From positions 37,233,047 to 37,297,046 of the forward strand of contig OZ024748.1 of NCBI GenBank assembly GCA_964016885.1: 64,000 nt of DNA, in the 5' to 3' direction. The stretch comes from Eledone cirrhosa. Lineage: Eukaryota; Mollusca; Cephalopoda; Octopoda; Eledonidae. Positions 55,591 through 64,000 of the stretch are shown piece by piece. Positions within the stretch are counted from its first letter, which is position 1; each line of letters starts with the position of its first letter. A model generated the notes under the pieces. That model had not been told where the DNA came from and ran no database searches. It saw nothing but the letters and a program-made list of their open reading frames with translations. Both the position numbers and the translations under genes were made by a program.

Positions 55591-57665
55591 AGTGTCAGTG
55601 TTAACTACCACAAGATCTAGTGTGACAATGTTAGTGTCAGTGTTAACTACCTCTAGATATAGTATGACAATGTCAGTGTCAGTGTTTACTACCTCTAGAT
55701 CTAGTATGACAATGTTAGTGTCAGTGTTAACTACCTCTAGATCTAGTGTGACAATGTTAGTGTCAGTGTTAACTACCTCTAGATATAGTATGACAATGTC
55801 AGTGTCAGTGTTAACTACCACAAGATCTAGTGTGACAATGTTAGTGTCAGTGTTAACTACCTGTAGATATAGTATGACAATGTCAGTGTCAGTGTTTACT
55901 ACCTCTAGATCTAGTATGACAATGTCAGTGTCAGTGTTAACTACCTCTAGATCTAGTGTGACAATGTTAGTGTCAGTGTTAACTACCACTAGATCTAGTA
56001 TGACAATGACAGTGTCACTGTTAACTACCACTAGATCTAGTGTGACAATGTTAGTGTCAGTGTTAACTACCACTATGTCTAGTATGACAATGTCAGTGTC
56101 AGTGTTAACTACCTCTAGATATAGTATGACAATGTCAGTGTCAGTGTTAACTACCTCTAGATCTAGTATGACAATGTCAGTGTCAGTGTTAACTACCACA
56201 AGATCTAGTGTGACAATGTTAGTGTCAGTGTTAACTACCTCTAGATATAGTATGACAATGTCAGTGTCAGTGTTTACTACCTCTAGATCTAGTATGACAA
56301 TGTTAGTGTCAGTGTTAACTACCTCTAGATCTAGTGTGACAATGTTAGTGTCAGTGTTAACTACCTCTAGATATAGTATGACAATGTCAGTGTCAGTGTT
56401 AACTACCACAAGATCTAGTGTGACAATGTTAGTGTCAGTGTTAACTACCTGTAGATATAGTATTACAATGTCAGTGTCAGTGTTTACTACCTCTAGATCT
56501 AGTATGACAATGTCAGTGTCAGTGTTAACTACCTCTAGATCTAGTATGACAATGTTAGTGTCAGTGTTAACTACCTCTAGATCTAGTATGACAATGTTAG
56601 TGTCAGTGTTAACTATCTCTAGATCTTGTGTGACAATGTTAGTGTCAGTGTTAACTACCTCTAGATATAGTATGACAATGTCAGTGTCAGTGTTAACTAC
56701 CTCTAGATCTAGTATGACAATGTCAGTGTCAGTGTTAACTACCACAAGATCTAGTGTGACAATGTTAGTGTCAGTGTTAACTACCTCTAGATATAGTATG
56801 ACAATGTCAGTGTCAGTGTTTACTACCTCTAGATCTAGTATGACAATGTTAGTGTCAGTGTTAACTACCTCTAGATCTAGTGTGACAATGTTAGTGTCAG
56901 TGTTAACTACCTCTAGATATAGTATGACAATGTCAGTGTCAGTGTTAACTACCACAAGATCTAGTGTGACAATGTTAGTGTCAGTGTTAACTACCTGTAG
57001 ATATAGTATGACAATATCAGTGTCAGTGTTTACTACCTCTAGATCTAGTATGACAATGTTAGTGTCAGTGTTAACTACCTCTAGATCTAGTGTGACAATG
57101 TTAGTGTCAGTGTTAACTACCTCTAGATCTAGTATGACAATGTCAGTGTCAGTGTTAACTACCTCTAGATCTGGTATGACAATGTTAGTGTCAGTGTTAA
57201 CTAACACTAGATCTAGTATGACAATGTCAGTGTCAGTGTTAACTACCTCTAGATCTAGTATGACAATGTTATTGTCAGTGTTAACTACCTCTAGATCTAG
57301 TATGACAATGTCAGTGTCACTGTTAACTACCACTAGATCTAGTGTGACAATGTTAGTGTCAGTGTTAACTACCATTAGATCTAGTGTGACAATGTTAGTG
57401 TTAGTGTTAACTACCACTAGATCTAGTATGACAATGTCAGTGTCAGTGTTAACTACCTCTAGATCTAGTATGACAATGTTAGTGTCAGTGTTAACTACCT
57501 CTAGATCTAGTGTGACAATGTCAGTGTCAGTGTTAACTACCTCTAGATCTAGTATGACAATGTTAGTGTCAGTGTTAACTATCTCTAGATCTAGTGTGAC
57601 AATGTTAGTGTCAGTGTTAACTACCTCTAGATATAGTATGACAATGTCAGTGTCAGTGTTAACTA

Positions 57666-59765
57666 CCTCTCGATCTAGTATGACAATGTCAGTGTCAGTG
57701 TTAACTACCACAAGATCTAGTGTGACAATGTTAGTGTCAGTGTTAACTACCTCTAGATATAGTATGACAATATCAGTGTCAGTGTTTACTACCTCTAGAT
57801 CTAGTATGACAATGTTAGTGTTAGTGTTAACTACCTCTAGATCTAGTGTGACAATGTTAGTGTCAGTGTTAACTACCTCTAGATATAGTATGACAATGTC
57901 AGTGTCAGTGTTAACTACCTCTAGATCTAGTATGACAATGTCAGTGTCAGTGTTAACTACCACTAGATCTAGTATGACAATGTCAGTGTCAGTGTTAACT
58001 ACCACTAGATCTAGTATGACAATGCCAGTGTCAGTGTTAACTACCACAAGATCTAGTGTGACAATGTCAGTGTCAGTGTTAACTACCTCTAGATCTAGTA
58101 TGACAATGTTAGTGTCAGTGTTAACTACCTCTAGATCTAGTATGACAATGTTAGTGTCAGTGTTAACTAACACTAGATCTAGTATGACAATGTCAGTGTC
58201 AGTGTTAACTACCTCTAGATCTAGTATGACAATGTTATTGTCAGTGTTAACTACCTCTAGATCTAGTATGACAATGTTAGTGTCAGTGTTAACTACCTCT
58301 AGATCTAGTGTGACAATGTTAGTGTCAGTGTTAACTACCTCTAGATCTAGTATGACAATGTCAGTGTCAGTGTTAACTACCTCTAGATCTAGTATGACAA
58401 TGTCAGTGTCAGGGTTAACTACCTCTAGATCTAGTATGACAATGTTAGTGTCAGTGTTAACTACCACTAGATCTAGTGTGACAATGTTAGTGTCAGTGTT
58501 AACTACCACTAGATCTAGTATGACAATGTCAGTGTCACTGTTAACTACCACTATATCTAGTGTGACAATGTTAGTGTCAGTGTTAACTACCACTAGCTCT
58601 AGTATGACAATGTCAGTGTCAGTGTTAACTACCTCTAGATCTAGTATGACAATGTTAGTGTCAGTGTTAACTACCTCTAGATCTAGTGTGACAATGTTAG
58701 TGTCAGTGTTAACTACCTCTAGATCTAGTATGACAATGTCAGTGTCAGTGTTAACTACCACAAGATCTAGTGTGACAATGTTAGTGTCAGTGTTAACTAC
58801 CTCTAGATATAGTATGACAATGTCAGTGTCAGTGTTAACTAACACTAGATCTAGTATGACAATGTCAGTGTCAGTGTTAACTACCTCTAGATCTAGTGTG
58901 ACAATGTTAGTGTCAGTGTTAACTACCTCTAGATATAGTATGACAATGTCAGTGTCAGTGTTAACTACCTCTAGATCTAGTATGACAATGTCAGTGTCAG
59001 TGTTAACTACCTCTACATCTAGTATGACAATGTCAGTGTCAGTGTTAACTACCACTAGATCTAGTATGACAATGTCAGTGTCAGTGTTAACTACCACAAG
59101 ATCTAGTGTGACAATGTCAGTGTCAGTGTTAACTACCTCTAGATCTAGTATGACAATGTTAGTGTCAGTGTTAACTACCTCTAGATCTAGTATGACAATG
59201 TTAGTGTCAGTGTTAACTAACACTAGATCTAGTATGACAATGTCAGTGTCAGTGTTAACTACCTCTAGATCTAGTATGACAATGTTATTGTCAGTGTTAA
59301 CTACCTCTAGATCTAGTATGACAATGTTAGTGTCAGTGTTAACTACCTCTAGATCTAGTGTGACAATGTTAGTGTCAGTGTTAACTACCTCTAGATCTAG
59401 TATGACAATGTCAGTGTCAGTGTTAACTACCTCTAGATCTAGTATGACAATGTCAGTGTCAGGGTTAACTACCTCTAGATCTAGTATGACAATGTTAGTG
59501 TCAGTGTTAACTACCACTAGATCTAGTGTGACAATGTTAGTGTCAGTGTTAACTACCACTAGATCTAGTATGACAATGTCAGTGTCACTGTTAACTACCA
59601 CTAGATCTAGTGTGACAATGTTAGTGTCAGTGTTAACTACCACTAGATCTAGTGTGACAATGTTAGTGTCAGTGTTAACTACCACTAGCTCTAGTATGAC
59701 AATGTCAGTGTCAGTGTTAACTACCTCTAGATCTAGAATGACAATGTTAGTGTCAGTGTTAACTA
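57666..59765. repeat. 1050-bp tandem duplication in S2
   Basis: This is the counterpart of 39390-41489 at +18,276 bp. ATTGTCAGTG occurs at 58237 and 59287, 1050 bp apart. The ACTATATC, GCTCTAG, CTACATC and AGAATGAC variants of S1 are all present in order. Confidence 0.88.
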
Positions 59766-61260
59766 CCTCTAGATCTAGTGTGACAATGTCAGTGTCAGTG
59801 TTAACTACCTCTAGATCTAGTATGACAATGTTAGTGTCAGTGTTAACTATCTCTAGATCTAGTGTGACAATGTTAGTGTCAGTGTTAACTACCTCTAGAT
59901 ATAGTATGACAATGTCAGTGTCAGTGTTAACTACCTCTCGATCTAGTATGACAATGTCAGTGTCAGTGTTAACTACCACAAGATCTAGTGTGACAATGTT
60001 AGTGTCAGTGTTAACTACCTCTAGATATAGTATGACAATGTCAGTGTCAGTGTTTACTACCTCTAGATCTAGTATGACAATGTTAGTGTCAGTGTTAACT
60101 ACCTCTAGATCTAGTGTGACAATGTTAGTGTCAGTGTTAACTACCTCTAGATATAGTATGACAATGTCAGTGTCAGTGTTAACTACCTCTAGATCTAGTA
60201 TGACAATGTCAGTGTCAGTGTTAACTACCTCTAGATCTAGTATGACAATGTCAGTGTCAGTGTTAACTACCACTAGATCTAGTATGACAATGTCAGTGTC
60301 AGTGTTAACTACCACAAGATCTAGTGTGACAATGTTAGTGTCAGTGTTAACTACCTCTAGATCTAGTATGACAATGTCAGAGTTAACTACCTCTAGATCT
60401 AGTATGACAATGTCAGTGTCAGTGTTAACTACCTCTAGATCTAGTATGACAATGTCAGTGTCAGTGTTAACAACCTCTAGATCTAGTATGACAATGTTAG
60501 TGTCAGTGTTAACTACCACTATGTCTAGTATGACAATGTCAGTGTCAGTGTTAACTACCTCTAGATATAGTATGACAATGTCAGTGTCAGTGTTAACTAC
60601 CTCTAGATCTAGTATGACTATGTCAGTGTCAGTGTTAACTACCACAAGATCTAGTGTGACAATGTTAGTGTCAGTGTTAACTACCTCTAGATATAGTATG
60701 ACAATGTCAGTGTCAGTGTTTACTACCTCTAGATCTAGTATGACAATGTTAGTGTCAGTGTTAACTACCTCTAGATCTAGTGTGACAATGTTAGTGTCAG
60801 TGTTAACTACCTCTAGATATAGTATGACAATGTCAGTGTCAGTGTTAACTACCACAAGATCTAGTGTGACAATGTTAGTGTCAGTGTTAACTACCTGTAG
60901 ATATAGTATGACAATGTCAGTGTCAGTGTTTACTACCTCTAGATCTAGTATGACAATGTCAGTGTCAGTGTTAACTACCTCTAGATCTAGTATGACAATG
61001 TTAGTGTCAGTGTTAACTACCTCTAGATCTAGTATGACAATGTTAGTGTCAGTGTTAACTATCTCTAGATCTAGTGTGACAATGTTAGTGTCAGTGTTAA
61101 CTACCTCTAGATCTAGTATGACAATGTCAGTGTCAGGGTTAACTACCTCTAGATCTAGTATGACAATGTTAGTGTCAGTGTTAACTACCACTAGATCTAG
61201 TGTGACAATGTTAGTGTCAGTGTTAACTACCACTAGATCTAGTATGACAATGTCAGTGTC

Positions 61261-64000
61261 ACTTTTAACTACCTCTAGATCTAGTGTGACAATGTTAGTG
61301 TCAGTGTTAACTACCACTAGATCTAGTGTGACAATGTTAGTGTCAGTGTTAACTACCACTAGATCTAGTATGACAATGTCAGTGTCAGTGTTAACTACCT
61401 CTAGATATAGTATGAAGATGTCAGTGTCAGTGTTAACTACCACAAGATCTAGTGTGACAATGTTAGTGTCAGTGTTAACTACCTGTAGATATAGTATGAC
61501 AATATCAGTGTCAGTGTTTACTACCTCTAGATCTAGTATGACAATGTTAGTGTCAGTGTTAACTACCTCTAGATCTAGTGTGACAATGTTAGTGTCAGTG
61601 TTAACTACCTCTAGATCTAGTATGACAATGTCAGTGTCAGTGTTAACTACCTCTAGATCTAGTATGACAATGTTAGTGTCAGTGTTAACTAACACTAGAT
61701 CTAGTATGACAATGTCAGTGTCAGTGTTAACTACCTCTAGATCTAGTATGACAATGTTATTGTCAGTGTTAACTACCTCTAGATCTAGTATGACAATGTT
61801 AGTGTCAGTGTTAACTACCTCTAGATCTAGTGTGACAATGTCAGTGTCAGTGTTAACTACCACTAGATCTAGTGTGACAATGTCAGTGTCAGTGTTAACT
61901 ACCTCTAGATCTAGTATGACAATGTTAGTGTCAGTGTTAACTATCTCTAGATCTAGTGTGACAATGTTAGTGTCAGTGTTAACTACCTCTAGATATAGTA
62001 TGACAATGTCAGTGTCAGTGTTAACTACCTCTAGATCTAGTATGACAATGTCAGTGTCAGTGTTAACTACCACAAGATCTAGTGTGACAATGTTAGTGTC
62101 AGTGTTAACTACCTCTAGATATAGTATGACAATGTCAGTGTCAGTGTTTACTACCTCTAGATCTAGTATGACAATGTTAGTGTCAGTGTTAACTACCTCT
62201 AGATCTAGTGTGACAATGTTAGTGTCAGTGTTAACTACCTCTAGATATAGTGTGACAATGTCAGTGTCAGTGTTTACTATCTCTAGATCTAGTATGACAA
62301 TGTTAGTGTCAGTGTTAACTACCTCTAGATCTAGTGTGACAATGTTAGTGTCAGTGTTAACTACCTCTAGATATAGTATGACAATGTCAGTGTCAGTGTT
62401 AACTACCTCTAGATCTAGTATGACAATGTCAGTGTCAGTGTTAACTACCTCTAGATCTAGTATGACAATGTCAGTGTCAGTGTTAACTACCACTAGATCT
62501 AGTATGACAATGTCAGTGTCAGTGTTAACTACCACTAGATCTAGTATGACAATGTCAGAGTTAACTACCACTAGATCTAGTATGACAATGTCAGAGTTAA
62601 CTACCTCTAGATCTAATATGACAATGTCAGTGTCAGTGTTAACTACCTCTAGATCTAGTATGACAATGTTAGTGTCAGTGTTAACTACCACTAGGTCTAG
62701 TATGACAATGTCAGTGTCAGTTTTAACTACCTCTAGATCTAGTATGACAATGTCAGTGTCAGTGTTAACTACCTCTAGATCTAGTATGACAATGTTAGTG
62801 TCAGTGTTAACTACCACTAGATCTAGTATGACAATGTCAGTGTCAGTGTTAACTACCTCTAGATCTAGTATGACAATGTTAGTGTCAGTGTTAACTACCT
62901 CTAGATCTAGTATGACAATGTTAGTGTCAGTGTTAACTACCTCGAGATCTAGTGTGACAATGTTAGTGTCAGTGTTAACTACCTCTAGATCTAGTATGAC
63001 AATGTCAGTGTCAGTGTTAACTACCTCTAGATCTAGTATGACAATGTCAGTGTCAGTGTTAACTACCTCTAGATCTAGTAAGACAATGTCAGTGTCAGTG
63101 TTAACTACCTCTAGATCTAGTATGACAATGTCAGTGTCAGTGTTAACTACCTCTAGATCTAGTAAGACAATGTCAGTGTCAGTGTTAACTACCTCTAGAT
63201 CTAGTGTGACAATGTTAGTGTCAGTGTTAACTACCTCTAGATCTAGTGTGACAATGTTAGTGTCAGTGTTAACTACCACTAGATCTAGTATGACAATGTC
63301 AGTGTCAGTGTTAACTACCTGTAGATCTAGTATGACAATGTTAGTGTCAGTGTTAACTACCTCTAGATCTAGTGTGACAATGTCAGTGTCAGTGTTAACT
63401 ACCTCTAGATCTAGTATGACAATGTTAGTGTCAGTGTTAACTATCTCTAGATCTAGTGTGACAATGTTAGTGTCAGTGTTAACTACCTCTAGATATAGTA
63501 TGACAATGTCAGTGTCAGTGTTAACTACCTCTAGATCTAGTATGACAATGTCAGTGTCAGTGTTAACTACCACAAGATCTAGTGTGACAATGTTAGTGTC
63601 AGTGTTAACTACCTCTAGATATAGTATGACAATGTCAGTGTCAGTGTTTACTACCTCTAGATCTAGTATGACAATGTTAGTGTCAGTGTTAACTACCTCT
63701 AGATCTAGTGTGACAATGTTAGTGTCAGTGTTAACTACCTCTAGATATAGTATGACAATGTCAGTGTCAGTGTTAACTACCTCTAGATCTAGTATGACAA
63801 TGTTATTGTCAGTGTTAACTACCTCTAGATCTAGTATGACAATGTTAGTGTCAGTGTTAACTACCTCTAGATCTAGTATGACAATGTTAGTGTCAGTGTT
63901 AACTACCTCTAGATCTAGTATGACAATGTCAGTGTCAGTGTTAACTACCTCTAGATCTAGTATGACAATGTCAGTGTCAGGGTTAACTACCTCTAGATCT
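61261..64000. repeat. Rearranged end of S2
   Basis: At 61261 S2 reads ACTTTTAAC and leaves the S1 order. About 740 bp resembling monomers around 38.6-39.3 kb follow, a net gain of 672 bp. S2 then rejoins the S1/B-type order near 62000 at an offset of 18,948, loses two monomers between the CAGAGTTAAC copies at 62557 and 62593, and from about 62800 follows the AGTAAGAC-bearing order seen near 23.6-24.3 kb instead of the S1 tail. Private variants are ATGAAGATG near 61413 and CTCGAGATC at 62941. Confidence 0.8.

Larger units (their letters stand above)
1..64000. repeat. 42-bp satellite array filling the whole window
   Basis: Every stretch I read is a copy of one 42-bp monomer in a single orientation, about 1,500 copies in total. 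Landmarks in order are TCAGTGTCAGTG, GTTAAC, ACC, CTAGATCTAG and AGTATGACAATG. Variation is concentrated at a few sites: TCA or TTA after the second ATG, ATG or GTG at the start of the reading period, TCT, ACT or ACA after ACC, AGATCT or AGATAT, and GTTAAC or GTTTAC. Most other positions are almost invariant. The period is occasionally 36 or 30 bp. Two paired 1-bp insertions are the only frame-changing indels I found. No unique sequence, mobile element or gene interrupts the array and neither end is reached. An array like this is typical of eukaryotic satellite heterochromatin; the chromosomal location is inference. Confidence 0.98.
44534..64000. repeat. Superblock S2 (right-truncated)
   Basis: S2 is the second copy of S1. 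Relative to S1 it lacks one 2256-bp copy, four monomers near 22440-22600, four monomers near 28070-28235 and one 2094-bp copy. It has two extra monomers near 45540. From 48565 to about 55590 it runs at an offset of exactly 20,370 bp, and then at 18,276 bp to about 61260. Only scattered single-base differences are visible there, for example 30121 against 50491, 33812 against 54182, and 37588 against 55864. After about 61261 it no longer follows S1 continuously. Confidence 0.92.

Noticed and set aside
1..64000. CRISPR array
   Set aside because: There are no unique spacers. Repeat follows repeat with no variable sequence between copies, and no cas genes are present.
1..64000. Transposon, insertion sequence or retroelement within the array
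   Set aside because: No break in the 42-bp periodicity long enough to hold one, no terminal repeats, and no transposase or reverse-transcriptase motifs in any frame.
1..64000. Telomeric repeat or ribosomal DNA spacer
   Set aside because: No TTAGGG- or TTTAGGG-type runs and no rRNA sequence. The 42-bp monomer does not resemble either.
1..64000. TGACA/TGTCA motifs as homeodomain (TALE-type) enhancer clusters
   Set aside because: The short core matches known half-sites, but it is part of the monomer and so is repeated passively. The sequence gives no evidence of regulatory use.
1..64000. Centromere identity of the array
   Set aside because: Higher-order structure is compatible with a centromere, but no CENP-B box or other diagnostic site is visible, and pericentromeric, subtelomeric and sex-chromosome satellites look alike.

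Overview
The whole 64 kb window is one tandem-repeat (satellite) array. The monomer is 42 bp, so about 1,500 copies lie head to tail in one orientation, and neither edge reaches unique flanking DNA. I see no gene, RNA gene, transposon, CRISPR array or promoter that I can support. A pure satellite array of this size with layered higher-order structure suggests a eukaryotic chromosome assembled from long reads, for example centromeric, pericentromeric, subtelomeric or sex-chromosome heterochromatin. The sequence does not let me name the organism. GC content of the monomer is about 36-38%, and CpG is almost absent.

The monomer carries a doubled hexamer (TCAGTG TCAGTG), then GTTAAC, then ACC, then the palindrome CTAGATCTAG, then AGTATGACAATGT. 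Because 42 is 14 codons and one frame on each strand lacks a stop, the array shows very long open frames on both strands. The plus-strand period reads MTMSVSVLTTSRSS and the minus-strand period reads VVNTDTNIVILDLE. I treat both as by-products of the period, not as genes.

Layout: (1) 1-8690 is block A1, cut by the left edge. (2) 8691-9350 is a linker of the same monomers. (3) 9351 to about 17368 is block A2, a second copy of A1 at an offset of 9350, then 8930, then 8678 bp. The steps reflect a 420-bp tandem duplication in A1 and a 252-bp deletion in A2. (4) 15290-18451 (B1) and 18452-21655 (B2) are tandem ~3.2-kb higher-order units, and B1 shares its first 2.1 kb with the end of A2. (5) 21656-44533 is superblock S1 (22,878 bp). 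(6) 44534-64000 is superblock S2, a second copy of S1 cut by the right edge. S1 and S2 run in register at an offset of exactly 20,370 bp, then 18,276 bp, and are nearly identical over much of their length. Inside S1 lie secondary tandem duplications of 2256, 1500, 2094 and 1050 bp. S2 shares only the 1500- and 1050-bp ones.

Seven copies of an in-frame TAG variant mark the starts of a recurring anchor block at A, B and S boundaries. Rare diagnostic variants allow a relative history: the 1500-bp duplication, then a TGA-creating substitution at 30641, then the S1/S2 duplication, then an A-to-C change, then the 2094-bp duplication in S1 only. This nested, datable structure is the main interest of the window.
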